Part shown: positions 11,606-22,212 of the stretch, piece by piece
Position numbering within the stretch: the stretch's first letter is position 1
Layout: each line of letters opens with the position of its first letter
Assembly (NCBI GenBank): GCA_937625935.1
Contig: OW569365.1
Location: 434,001 to 498,000, forward strand
DNA: 64,000 bases
Reading direction: 5' to 3'
Source of the DNA: Tetramitus jugosus
Lineage: Eukaryota; Heterolobosea; Eutetramitea; Acrasida; Vahlkampfiidae
Position numbers and translations under genes: made by a program
Notes under the pieces: model-generated
Told to the model about the DNA's origin: nothing
What the model saw: the letters and a program-made list of their open reading frames with translations, nothing else
The model's database searches: none

Positions 11606-14600
11606 CTACTTTTGATTCCTTCTTAACCTCTCAAGCTCTGCTCTAAGTTGCATAATCTCATCATCCTTTTGTTGTAATAACATCCGAACATCCAAGTCGT
11701 TGGTCACTGGTTTCGTAGTGACAACTTCGTCGTTCGTTTGGGCAATGTGAGTGCTGTTCACACTGCTGTCGAGATGCGCGTATGACTTTTGTCCATTCAC
11801 GTTTCTCTTTTGCTTACGCAACAGGATGCCCTTTGTTATGGTGAGGACTTCTCTCGCTGTTGGACGTGACATTGGAGCTGAATCGATACACCTCTTCACA
11901 AGCTCCATCTCCTCAGGATATTTTTCTTGCTTAGAATCTGGGATCTTGCCTGACCGTAGACCAGTCAATATGTGAGCTCTCTCAGATTTTGTAGCAAATG
12001 GATGCAACATCTCAAAAAGAATGACACCCAGACTGAACACATCCGCCTTATCATCATACATGGATGTGGCATATTGTTCTGGAGAAGCATAGAAATAAGT
12101 TCCAACACCGCTTGTGTGATCCGATAAATCTGATCCAATTGGACTCTGAGACCGTTGAACAATTTGTTTGTCACCATGTTCTGTGCCATGTTTGTTGGAC
12201 TTTGTGTGAACAAGGTTGTCTCTCACTGATTTAGCCAAGCCAAAATCTCCAATCTTGATAATGTTATCATTGGTAATAAATATATTTTTTGGCTTGAGAT
12301 CTCGATGCATAAGCTCCTTGCTGTGAATGTAGGCAACACCCTCGGCAATTTGCTTGAAAAAGTTCATGCATTGACCATAATCTACAACGCATTGTTGGAC
12401 ACGATTTTGATTCCACATGTAATCCTCCAAGGTATTCTGTTGACAGAGTTGCATTTGAATAAATAAAAACATTTCGAACTTGTTCTTCTTCTCGTTGAAC
12501 ATTTCGGCCAATAGATTCTTGACTGCTTGCTGAACTGAATTGTCAACAACAGCTGGGGAATTAGTCACCTTTTCAGTTATGGAGCGGTGAGGCACTATTG
12601 GTTGTCTGGTTGCTGTTCCTTGTTGTTTCTGTTTGATGGCATATTCTAGGTAGCTCATATCCTGTGGGGACGGAGCAATAAATGATGATTGATACTTGTC
12701 GTATGGGTGTGGCTCCTCGGGTAGTTGAACAAGACTAATTACAGAATCGTCATCACTTGAACATTCAAACTTGACGTTATCTGAATTGAGCGGCATGCTC
12801 GGTGTGAAGGGAGAAGCAGGGTCAGCCTCTTCATCAAAACTAAACTGAACATTATTCGCACAATCGTCATTGGCCCTCTTGATATTTGCATCAACACCAA
12901 TATTAGCGAATCCACTGCTTCCACTATTGACGGTGCTTCCATCGTTGATGTTGGATTCGAAATCATCCACCTTCTCTGAATCAAAGTCATCCTCCTCATC
13001 ATCATCGCTGTTTTCTTGCTCGCCATAGTCAGGATCTTTCCAACTAGGTTCGAACCATGCTTGATTGTATCGCACGATATTCGGATGATCCAAACTTGCC
13101 AACAACTTCACCTCACGAATAACCTTTGCGTATGTTTGCTCAAGTTCGAGCTTATTTCGGAAACAGAACTTGATTCTCTTGATGGCATATTCATGACCAT
13201 CGATGCGATGACGTGACCGAAATACAGAACCAAAGGCACCCTTTCCTAGCTTAGCCTTGCTGCCCCAATCTTGCTTGAATCGAGAAGTTGAGTAAAACAT
13301 GAAATCAAAGAATGGAAGCTCTGTTGATGACACGAGTGGATTTCCTCTTCTTGACATTTCCATGTCTCTTCCGAGACCAGAGAGGAAGGAACCAACAGAT
13401 TCCGATCTCCGGAGCTTTGATTTCGAGGCGGCTCCTTCTGTAATCTCACCTTGTGGAGCTGCTTCGGAAAAGGCTGGCCAATTTGAAATAACATCAAGCA
13501 TAAAGTCCTTGCACACAGACTTTAGAAAATTGTGATCCAGATACCGAGAATCAGACAGATAGCCATACTCTAACAATTGAGTGCACATGCTCTTGAAATA
13601 GGTTGGATCAGGAGTGAACTGTCGACAAACATGTTGAAGAAGGAACAGGAGCAACACTTCCTTCTTATCTACATTGTCGACATTGATGGGTGCTGATGCA
13701 GAGGATGCATCATCACTGTTGTCACTGTTTCCTAAGGGTTCCTGAGAAGACGGACGCCGTGTGACCAAGGAACTAATAGTAGCATTGAAGGTAGGAGTCG
13801 TCGAAGAAGACACTGTTGCTCCAGTGCTATCATCATCATCCTGATCAACACTATTGTGTGACCGATCCGATGCTTCACTGTCCTCTTCTCCACTGGAAAC
13901 GAATTGTTTGGAGAACCATTTGCGTCCTGCACTCGTCGTGCCCGTTGAGAAACTCCGGCTAGTTCTATTCTTTGTTTCTGTCTTGGTTTTATCACGACTT
14001 GCACCGTTGGAGCTCGCAGAAGATGAATCATTCTTATTTTCATCATGATCGTCATCACTGTTGTTATCGTCTTCATCCTCATCATCTTCATTGTCGTCAT
14101 CCTCGTCGTCGTCATCACTGTCAGAGAATGCATCAATTTTAAAAGTAGCAATTGTCTTCCTACGCTTCTTAGTGTACTTTTTGACCTTGATCGCATTGGA
14201 GTGATGATCTTCATCTTCATCGTCATCGTCATCATTGTTCACATCTGCATCACAGCCTTCACTGCTCGTACTCTTGTCTCTCCGTTGTTGTGGCAGTTGC
14301 TGTTGTTTCCGTTGAGGCTCTTGTTGTTTCTGCTGTTGATGTTGATGATGCATGGCACTCAACGATCGGTAATTACCAGCAGCAGAGGACGAAAAGGACG
14401 AAGAAGAAGACAAAATATTGGCCAAGCACTCTGTTTCAAAACAATCTCCAGCTGCAACAGCACCAACACGATCAGCACCATATTGAGTATTATTGTGAGT
14501 GCTCACTGCTGTGCTCGGTAGAGAAGAAGATGAAAAGGAAGAGGAATAGTAACTGTTGTTGAACGAAGATGCATCATCTGATGATAAACTACTGCTCAAC

Positions 14601-15307
14601 GTTGACTCAATCTCACTATAAAAGCTCTGAATCAGTGATGAAGAATGACTTTTTCTCCGATTCAAAGCAGAAGCCGTCATGTTGCTGCTGGACAATGATG
14701 ATCCATTTGTTTTCTTCCAACCATTATGCTGATGATTGTGAGACTGGTGTGGTGGTGATAATGAACTCGATAGAACAAGCTTTGTAGGTGCGAGTGTTGA
14801 TTTTTTTGTTTGAGTAATTGACACAGGAACAGAACTACCACTACCATTGTTATTATTATTGTTATTATTGTGATTGATATTACTGGTATTGGTATTGATA
14901 GTGTTGGTTTGGAGTGGTGAGGAAATATGAGTGTTCACCGCATGATTTGTGTGATTTGTTTTGATTGAGATGGGAGAGGATGTTGAAGCAATCGTATTGC
15001 TAGTGGTAGTTGTAGCACTGGGTGACCGAGGTACTTGTTGTTGCTGTTGTTGTTGTTGTTTTTTTGCATTGATTGAATTTGCAATTTTACTCAAAAAGCT
15101 ATTGCTATTATTATTGGTATTATTGGTACTATTATTATTCGTGTTATTGTTAGTAGTGTTCATGTTACCTCTCATGAGAGGTGATGATGAAGGTGAGGCA
15201 GAGGAGAAGGAAGTAGTGGATGGTGATGATTGAATGCCATTATTGTTGTTGTGTCTGATTTGATAAATGTTATTATTATTATTATTGTTGTTGTTGTTGT
15301 GAAACAT
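11606..15307 (-). CDS. eIF2-alpha kinase, HRI-like, with long low-complexity N-terminus
   Basis: The protein has 1233 residues. Residues 1 to about 540 are Asn, Ser, Gln and Asp/Glu tracts. Residues about 545-605 (LLLFLLQHVCRQFTPDPTYF) resemble the N-terminal helical domain of HRI (EIF2AK1). The kinase starts near 665 with FYSTSRFKQDW and GKGAFGSVF. It carries AIKRIKF, a roughly 180-residue acidic insert between the N-lobe strands (typical of eIF2-alpha kinases), HRDLKPKNIF near 1004, IGDFGLAK near 1024 and GVGTYFYASPEQ. The C-terminus is a short coiled coil (LLQQKDDEIMQLRAELERL). The expected function is phosphorylation of eIF2-alpha to repress translation under stress. HRI rather than GCN2 or PERK is favoured because there is no RWD, HisRS or membrane segment. 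No intron is visible. Confidence 0.88.
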   Translation of the reverse strand: MFHNNNNNNNNNNIYQIRHNNNNGIQSSPSTTSFSSASPSSSPLMRGNMNTTNNNTNNNSTNNTNNNSNSFLSKIANSINAKKQQQQQQQQVPRSPSATTTTSNTIASTSSPISIKTNHTNHAVNTHISSPLQTNTINTNTSNINHNNNNNNNNGSGSSVPVSITQTKKSTLAPTKLVLSSSLSPPHQSHNHQHNGWKKTNGSSLSSSNMTASALNRRKSHSSSLIQSFYSEIESTLSSSLSSDDASSFNNSYYSSSFSSSSLPSTAVSTHNNTQYGADRVGAVAAGDCFETECLANILSSSSSFSSSAAGNYRSLSAMHHQHQQQKQQEPQRKQQQLPQQRRDKSTSSEGCDADVNNDDDDDEDEDHHSNAIKVKKYTKKRRKTIATFKIDAFSDSDDDDEDDDNEDDEDEDDNNSDDDHDENKNDSSSASSNGASRDKTKTETKNRTSRSFSTGTTSAGRKWFSKQFVSSGEEDSEASDRSHNSVDQDDDDSTGATVSSSTTPTFNATISSLVTRRPSSQEPLGNSDNSDDASSASAPINVDNVDKKEVLLLFLLQHVCRQFTPDPTYFKSMCTQLLEYGYLSDSRYLDHNFLKSVCKDFMLDVISNWPAFSEAAPQGEITEGAASKSKLRRSESVGSFLSGLGRDMEMSRRGNPLVSSTELPFFDFMFYSTSRFKQDWGSKAKLGKGAFGSVFRSRHRIDGHEYAIKRIKFCFRNKLELEQTYAKVIREVKLLASLDHPNIVRYNQAWFEPSWKDPDYGEQENSDDDEEDDFDSEKVDDFESNINDGSTVNSGSSGFANIGVDANIKRANDDCANNVQFSFDEEADPASPFTPSMPLNSDNVKFECSSDDDSVISLVQLPEEPHPYDKYQSSFIAPSPQDMSYLEYAIKQKQQGTATRQPIVPHRSITEKVTNSPAVVDNSVQQAVKNLLAEMFNEKKNKFEMFLFIQMQLCQQNTLEDYMWNQNRVQQCVVDYGQCMNFFKQIAEGVAYIHSKELMHRDLKPKNIFITNDNIIKIGDFGLAKSVRDNLVHTKSNKHGTEHGDKQIVQRSQSPIGSDLSDHTSGVGTYFYASPEQYATSMYDDKADVFSLGVILFEMLHPFATKSERAHILTGLRSGKIPDSKQEKYPEEMELVKRCIDSAPMSRPTAREVLTITKGILLRKQKRNVNGQKSYAHLDSSVNSTHIAQTNDEVVTTKPVTNDLDVRMLLQQKDDEIMQLRAELERLRRNQK

Positions 15308-16235
15308 GATAAGTGTTGTGACTTGTTCTTCAAAATCGACTCAATAGGTAATATTTGTGTGTATGTATGTATATATATATAGTGTTGATCAAGTGAGTAT
15401 TATTATTATATGTTAGTATGTGTTGTTATTGGTAATGTCGTATTCTAATGTTTAATTCATAATGTTATTAATGTTGATTATTGGTGGTGTGAAAATGAAA
15501 GTGATTATGTCGGTTGTCGTAGTTGCGTAGGGACTTTAAAAAGAGTATAGTACAGTAGTAGAGCTTCTCAGAGGACGATGATGATGATGATGATATCACA
15601 AGTCGTGTGAGGTGTTTGTGACGTTTTCGTGTGGGTATAAAAAGCTTATTGTCTCTCTCAAAAATAACAAAGTTGATTTTTTTTTTGATTTTTTTTTGGT
15701 TGGTTGGTTGGTTGATAAATAGAGGTCTGATTTTTTTGTTGTTGTTGTTGGTTGTTGTTGTGCTTGCAAATGAAGAAAATGCACTGTTGTGTGTTACAGT
15801 GTGCTTTTTTGCTACTTGTTTGCTTTTCCTTTTGATGGTCGAGCAGTCGTGAAGATGCGGACTGGGTTTTTTTTTCTGGAACCAAACAGCAATCTCCAAG
15901 CTGAATGGAAGTTTCTCCTACACGTTTACCGGTGGTTGAAGGTCCGAGAGAGTAACTTCCCAGGAATTTTTAGATGCGACGAGTCGGTCACAGGCCACGT
16001 GCCTCAATGTTTAGGCAAAGGAAACTGTCCGGTTCTGGGGTGATCATTTTGCAGGTGCTATTCCGGAAATCGCCACAGTGAACAGAACTGTAGTAGGTGC
16101 CACGTCAGTAATCTGATCCCAGGAAAGGACTGGTGATGGATGGTGGTTTGCTGCTCAAAATAATTCCTTCAAGGCCAACCTGATGACTACAATAGTACCA
16201 GTAGTCATCAGGTTGATAGTTTGTCCGTGGGTACG
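15308..16235. other. Spacer between CDC45 and the eIF2-alpha kinase
   Basis: About 930 bases without a convincing gene. It holds AT/GT-rich microsatellite-like sequence upstream of the kinase start (TATG/TATA runs near 15360, poly-T near 15678, TTG repeats near 15740) and a perfect hairpin at 16176-16215. The small ORFs here are low-complexity translations of the kinase 5' region. Confidence 0.6.
16176..16215. repeat. Perfect 15-bp inverted repeat, 10-nt loop, downstream of CDC45
   Basis: The arms 16176-16190 and 16201-16215 are exact reverse complements (CAACCTGATGACTAC and its complement) around the loop 16191-16200. It lies 20 bases past the CDC45 stop codon on the minus strand, so it would fold in that mRNA's 3' UTR. 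Confidence 0.85.
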
Positions 16236-19067
16236 TCAATCTATGATGGAGCACAATGAGAACTGTACACCAACGAGAAACATTGCCTTGTGTTCGGTTG
16301 GTATCTGTACGACAGCTCGTTCAAAATCTACATCCAACAACTCAGTACCGGCCAGAGACAACAAATCACATGCCCGTTTGAAAATCTCATGAAAACTGGA
16401 GAAGCTTCGCCTACCAGATCGAGGATCTGTTCCAACAATCCATGTAAATGTACTGTCTTGCACAGGTACACAAATCACCAATGGTAGATTCCGAAAGCTA
16501 GGTTGTGTATCGGATATAAACATGGCCAATTGACAGAGATTAGAAGTTCCTAGGATCAGAGAATCACTCAACGATTGCATACCATCATACTGCGGATCAA
16601 TATCAAACATGGATGATGGTGAGAAAGGGTTCCTGCTCGCACGGATATTCATTGATTCCAAATCAATGATGTTCACTTGATTGCTAAAGGATGGGAGTCG
16701 TGCGGATTCAATGATTTGAGAAGAGCGGAGAAGTGTTCGCTGCGCAGTCAGCGCACCTGCAATACTCTTTGAGATGAGTTTTGTGTTCCCTCTGAGAAGG
16801 AGAAGCGCAGTGGAAAAGACATCTTCCTCCTCCGCTGTCCTCATTGATAAATTATCATATATTCGTTCTGATATGGCATGTAAGCAATAAACCATATCAC
16901 TCGTATTCAATGACACCATTGGGTCATCATAATACTTCTGAAAGCTCTTAACAATATATTGGGACGAGTGACCCAATCCAGACTTTTCAGAATACTTCTT
17001 GATGCCGTCGTAGAGCAAAAGTTTGTGATCTGTTGACAAGTCTTTGAATGGTCCTTTGGCATGGCTCAATGGAATACCACACTCGGTCAAGAAACGCTCG
17101 ATACAACCCTTTCGCTTCTCCAAATCTCTCTGACCATACTCTGTGTCGTACAGAGACAATCGAGCATTGATTTGTTGAGAGTGCAACAGCGACTCGTACA
17201 GTGACCAATGTTGATACATGAACAAGTGAATTTCTTGTGGTTTGTACAATAAGTCACCACACTCGCGCCTCATTGCCGATTCACTAATCTCTGATTCATT
17301 GCGCCATATTCGATTGCAATCATTCTGCAACTGCATCATCACTGCATTATAGAAATCCATTGAAATCTTCTTCGAGTGCAACTGCTCGGCCAAACCAGTC
17401 GCCGCAGCAAACAATAAGCTATTCTTCCATTTCAATTCATCAAACAAGTAATGAACCTCTGAGTTTCTCAAGGCAAAATACAGAACAACACTCGAAGCGA
17501 TATGACACTCCTGATTCACATGCAATATGGGAACATAGGAGTTTTGACCGCTGCTTGCACGACTCGGATGCGATTGATTCGACATGGTAGCAAAACTACA
17601 CTGAGACCACCTGTCATTATCATCGTTTTCGCTGTCTGGGACCAAATGTTTGTCGTTGTTTAATTCATCATCACTATCACCGTTACGACCATCCTCCACA
17701 TTCACATATTGTCGATAAATCCTCTCCAATAACAAATCGTCATCGTCTTCATCATTATGCGTACCACCAGCACGAATCGAACTCTCATTTCGAACCAGAA
17801 AATCATCGTCATCATCCAAAGTATCGCTCTCAACACTACTCAAATCATCATGACTCATTACGTCACTCGTACGATCCGTATCCATCTCCACATCATAGTC
17901 GTCATCATTCTCCTCATTTTCACCATTATTAGCACTAGTGGTCCCATTCTTATTATTGTTGTTCTTTTTTCGTTTGCTCGTCTTCTTTTTCTTCTTCTTC
18001 TTCTCTTGTTGTAGTCCAAAGAGCATCGATGCATTCATTGACTTCTCTCCTTGCACATCACCACTATCAAAATGAAACGAACTAGCAACAGATGAATACT
18101 CCATTGCACAATCATCCATTTGCTTATCATACAATAGATAGAACGACACTGCGGAATAAACATTCGGATCCGCTGCTGCTGCTGCTGCAGATGTATCATT
18201 CACAGTCATCTTAGTCTTCATATGGTCACTCTTACGACTCTGATAATTATTCTTGGGAAGAGAAATGGGCCGATTCGGATCGAGAACATACACCTTTGAC
18301 AAGAGTGGTAATTGTTCAAGTGTAGATATAATATCCGGATGATAACAATTGATCAAGAACAAGAATTGTTCATTCTTGTTGTAATGTTCATTTTTCAATG
18401 GCGATGGCGATGGTGAAAATTGCTTCTTGAGCTGAATGAGTGATTGTTGAATACTGGAGACTCTCATGAGCTGATATGAAATTTCCAAGTGTTCCAACAG
18501 AATCTGAACGAAAACAACAAAAATATTTGTTGTCAATAGTTGTTGGCAAACAAACAAACAAAAAATTTCACACAAAAAGCTCTCTCGCTTAATAGAAAAA
18601 AAAACAACATGTGTGTATCGATAGGAAGAAAGACGTACTGTGAGAATGTAGAGCGTGCAAATGGAATCTGCATCTTGACCAACCATGATAAACACTCGTG
18701 AGCGATATTGACATCGATGATGAAAATCCTTGAGTGATGAAATAAAGTGATGAAATTGGGATTGACCATCTATAATTCTCTCTTGCTGTTGTTGCTGTTG
18801 AATGTTTGATGATGATGATGATGATGGACTCTTTTTCTTCTTGTTAAGAGCAGAGTAGGGAGATTTGAGTGATAGTGGTGATAGTGATAAGAATGGTGAT
18901 GATGGTGATGGTGATGGAGATGGTGATGTTAGTGACGGTGGTGGTGGTAGTCTCACTGTGAGTGATGATGATGACAATGACACATTTTCTTCTGCTGCTT
19001 CTGCTTCTTCTTCTTGTTGATTTTTCCTTCGATATTTGTGGTGAACCAAGGCATTGGCATCACTCAT
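16236..19067 (-). CDS. CDC45: DNA replication factor CDC45, two exons
   Basis: Exon 1 is 18639-19067 and exon 2 is 16236-18503. The intron of 135 nt (GTACGT...TTCAG) is a multiple of three without stops, so the unspliced frame reads through it. The spliced product has about 898 residues. Family features are the DHH-like core VGQDADSICTLYILT followed by ILLEHLEISYQL, then LLFAAATGLAEQL, DLLYKPQEIHLFMYQHWSLY and CGIPLSHAKGPFKDL. CDC45 is the scaffold of the CMG replicative helicase (with MCM2-7 and GINS) in the nucleus. The protein is much longer than animal CDC45 (about 570) because of a roughly 120-residue low-complexity N-terminal extension (Pro/Ser-rich) and a long Lys- and Asp/Glu-rich insert in the middle. 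Confidence 0.93.
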   Translation of the reverse strand: MSDANALVHHKYRRKNQQEEEAEAAEENVSLSSSSLTVRLPPPPSLTSPSPSPSPSSPFLSLSPLSLKSPYSALNKKKKSPSSSSSSNIQQQQQQERIIDGQSQFHHFISSLKDFHHRCQYRSRVFIMVGQDADSICTLYILTVRLSSYRYTHVVFFSIKRESFLCEIFCLFVCQQLLTTNIFVVFVQILLEHLEISYQLMRVSSIQQSLIQLKKQFSPSPSPLKNEHYNKNEQFLFLINCYHPDIISTLEQLPLLSKVYVLDPNRPISLPKNNYQSRKSDHMKTKMTVNDTSAAAAAADPNVYSAVSFYLLYDKQMDDCAMEYSSVASSFHFDSGDVQGEKSMNASMLFGLQQEKKKKKKKTSKRKKNNNNKNGTTSANNGENEENDDDYDVEMDTDRTSDVMSHDDLSSVESDTLDDDDDFLVRNESSIRAGGTHNDEDDDDLLLERIYRQYVNVEDGRNGDSDDELNNDKHLVPDSENDDNDRWSQCSFATMSNQSHPSRASSGQNSYVPILHVNQECHIASSVVLYFALRNSEVHYLFDELKWKNSLLFAAATGLAEQLHSKKISMDFYNAVMMQLQNDCNRIWRNESEISESAMRRECGDLLYKPQEIHLFMYQHWSLYESLLHSQQINARLSLYDTEYGQRDLEKRKGCIERFLTECGIPLSHAKGPFKDLSTDHKLLLYDGIKKYSEKSGLGHSSQYIVKSFQKYYDDPMVSLNTSDMVYCLHAISERIYDNLSMRTAEEEDVFSTALLLLRGNTKLISKSIAGALTAQRTLLRSSQIIESARLPSFSNQVNIIDLESMNIRASRNPFSPSSMFDIDPQYDGMQSLSDSLILGTSNLCQLAMFISDTQPSFRNLPLVICVPVQDSTFTWIVGTDPRSGRRSFSSFHEIFKRACDLLSLAGTELLDVDFERAVVQIPTEHKAMFLVGVQFSLCSIID

Positions 19068-19304
19068 AATATAATTAAAATGTTGTTATTGGATGGAATT
19101 CAGCAGCAGCAAGCATACAAAATATATGAATGCTGTATTTGTGTCTCACTCTTTGTGTCTGACAGTGAATGATCAGTGCGCTGCTTGTCGTTCAATTTTT
19201 CGATTGCTTTTTGGACATCGTTTTGGTTGAAACTTCATGGATGACATCGGAGAATGCAGATGGCGAATACAACAAACAACAAAAAGATTTATAGAGAGAT
19301 ATTA

Positions 19305-21818
19305 TCATTGAGGACGAATTTGAGACGCTTGGAACAGCACATGACTAAGAGCTTCACCACATTGTTTTTGTAACTTTGGACTCAAGACAACAGTGGCATG
19401 AGGATGCGTGTGTTTTTCATACTCTTGCGGATTGCAGAATATTTCGGCATCAGTGTTCTCATCGACTGTTGTTGAGTCCATAATGGCTAAATTATCCGGG
19501 GAATTCTTCTTCATGTATTCTGTGTTTTCTTGCATCCTTGCTTGTAATTTTTGCATTGGCGAAGCTGGAATGATTTGTAGATTAGTGCTGTCCTCTTGCT
19601 GTTCATTGTCAGATATCTGCATTGTCGAATGATCTCCACTCGATGATGGAAGGAAGTCCACTTTCAAGTACTTTCTCAAATCTTCATTGTCTCGAAGAAA
19701 GTGCTCTGGTGGCCACACTGGGGACGTTGTCTTATGAGCACTACTCTGACTCAAGACATCCAAACCATCAAATTGTAAATCGTCGGATGCATCTTGAGGA
19801 GGTGATTCCAAACCTTCAATTATCATTGATTTCTGATCTCGTTTGGTTAATGCATACAAGTCTTCGATCTGAATGATTTGATCATACGTACCTGTATCTA
19901 TATTGTTGTCCGATTTGCTGAGAGATCTTCTCAAGTCCAATGAATCCATATCCATTTTTCGTCGATTCATCACATCGGCCAGTTTCACAGATAAATCTTG
20001 AATGTCTTGCTGATAACTCGTATCAACAGAGTCTACCGCCTGTCGAAAGATTAATTCTTCAATCAGACAATCCATTATATCGGTAATCAAGGCGTGCTTG
20101 CTGGAGATTACTTCTAATCCTTCATACACCTTGAGAGTGTCGCTAATTGATTTTAGTAGCTCTTCTTCTCGGCTGCCGATTTTGTCAGCACTAAAAACAC
20201 TCAAAGCAATCTTAAATAATATTAAGCTTAACTGTTTGAGTACATCTTTCGAGAATGTATCAATTTGATTCGAATTGCAAAATGAGAATACAGAGAGAGT
20301 AATGTCATGGCGGAGACGAAGCAATACTTCTTCGTTCACTTTTGGCATTGGACTCAATTCTGAAGTGGTTTCTTCTTCTGGCTCGTCGTTTGACTTTGAT
20401 TGTTCCATTGTTTGAATTGCTTTTGGAGAAGCTGTGCGCTGAGAAGCCATGGATTGTTGGTTGTTTTCTTTCTTCTCCTCTTCCTTAAACTGATCAAAAT
20501 GACTCAAAAGTTTAAGGAGGCTCTCCTTCTTACTGTCTTGTAGATTATTGGCTCCTCTCAGGAGAAGATAGACAAATTCCAAGTTCGACTTGTTGTTGAC
20601 CATTAAATCTTCAAATTCTTGAACAACAGAGTTCACATCGTTATCCTCTCTTTCATCTCGAGTGTCATCATCTTCTTGAATGTTTGAAACTGTATCTAAT
20701 ACTTGCTCCTCTGCTTCATTATCTTCATTGTCAGAGCCTCCTAAATCTCCAAAGTTTGACTCAAACTCTTTCAAAAATTGTTGGAGAAAGATGCTTTTGA
20801 GCTCTTGTGTTGGAAGTTGTGCAGACTCACTGACGCCCTCCTTCAAGAGCAGCAGTGCTTGTTGAGCTCTAACAAGATCCATTCTTATTTGTTCTGCCTC
20901 TTTGACCTCATTGCTCGCTCTTTGTTGCCTATTCCAAGACGCGATTCTCTCAGCTGATTTGCTGTTTGTTTCTACCTTTCTTGTTTCCTCTTGTTTCTTT
21001 TGGCTCCGGGGAGGAGATGGTCTCACCTTTGGAGAAGACAACTCAATAAAATTCGACTTTACCAATCTCATGTTGGCTCTCGTTCTGTGCAGTTCTTCAA
21101 TCTGCTTGTCCATTTCTTGAATGTAATTGAGATATTCACTCTTCTTCTTCAATATCCACTTCATTCTTTGATCGAGAGCATCCTCAGTCTTTTTCAAGCA
21201 ATCATTTACTTCGTTGACGCTTCTTTCATTCTCTGAATATTTGTGTGTTGGCTCTCATGTCTTAGAAGAATTTAAACACGCAAATGAAACATTTTGATAG
21301 ATCATACCTTGTTCATCTTCATCACAAAGCATAAAACGACTAGTTAGTAGTCTTGAGTTGCTCCTGTTCACTGCAGTGCTCTGTGGAGTTCTAAACACTT
21401 GTGTTTCTTCTTCATAATCACTCTCCTCACCTTGTTCTTGTTCTTCTCCTTCCTCCTCCTCCTCGTCATCATCATGGTAATCCACCTCACCAGTCATAGC
21501 TTCCTGAATTTCAACTTGTTCTCGATCTTCTCCTTGGTCTTCTCTGTCATCATCATCATCATCAAACCCTAGTCTTTGTCCATCATTATGATGGCCACGA
21601 TGAGTGTCAGAATCAAGCTCATATCGACTTGAAGCAGACTGGATAGAGTCATACAGTTGACTGTGCTGCTTTTCGAGCTCTTCCTTCTCTCTTGTGAGTC
21701 TCATGAGCTCTTGTAGCAGAGCTTGTTGTTCATAGGCTGATTGGAGCTGTTCTTGTAGCTCGTTTTTCTGCTCTATGATTCTATTGTACACTTGGTGTTG
21801 CTGAGGTGGAGATGGCAT
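19305..21818 (-). CDS. Coiled-coil protein resembling PCM1 (centriolar satellite), two exons
   Basis: Exon 1 is 21308-21818 and exon 2 is 19305-21232, joined across a 75-nt intron (GTATGA...TATTCAG) to give 812 residues. The N-terminus is coiled coil (YNRIIEQKNELQEQLQSAYE), then an acidic stretch, then a second coiled coil (KKTEDALDQRMKWILKKKSE). A helical region contains NNKSNLEFVYLLLRGANNLQ and HALITDIMDCLIEELIFRQA. The order of coiled coils plus the late helical segments recalls PCM1, which organises pericentriolar satellites. The match is recalled from memory and weak at residue level, so it is inference. The nearby flagellar genes agree with it. Otherwise it should be called an uncharacterised coiled-coil protein. 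Confidence 0.6.
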
Positions 21819-22212
21819 GTTGTGTTCAGGTGTTTGTTGGGTATCAATACTGGTGAATAATATTTTTGTGTATCAAGAGAGTGGATGATGCGATGTTGAT
21901 GCCTTACGGTGTAAAAAAAAGTTGCTCTCCCGCGCTCATTTCTCGCGCCGTAAGGAGTAAAGTATCAAAGAAGCATGCACCGCTTGCAACAGTGACATTA
22001 CAAATATGCTCCCGAGTAGAGATTGCAAGTCGTAAAATTGAACTAGTTTTTTTATCCTCCAGGATTTGTAAAGTTGGTTGATGGGTGCGATTTGTAAAGC
22101 CTGCCATCAAGCCCACAAATATCTTCGCAGGACGAATACAATATACAACGAACAATGCATTGTTCTTGTAGCTGTTTGTTTTTGGTGCATCACATGGATT
22201 CCTTCCATCGGG
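21819..22212. other. Spacer, nothing recognised
   Basis: These 394 bases separate the ERGIC3 stop from the start of the PCM1-like gene, both on the minus strand. Short ORFs exist on both strands but none has family features. Confidence 0.5.

Noticed and set aside
15468..15899. 143-codon minus-strand ORF upstream of the eIF2-alpha kinase
   Set aside because: Low-complexity Lys/Asn/Thr sequence overlapping other open frames; more likely 5' flank.
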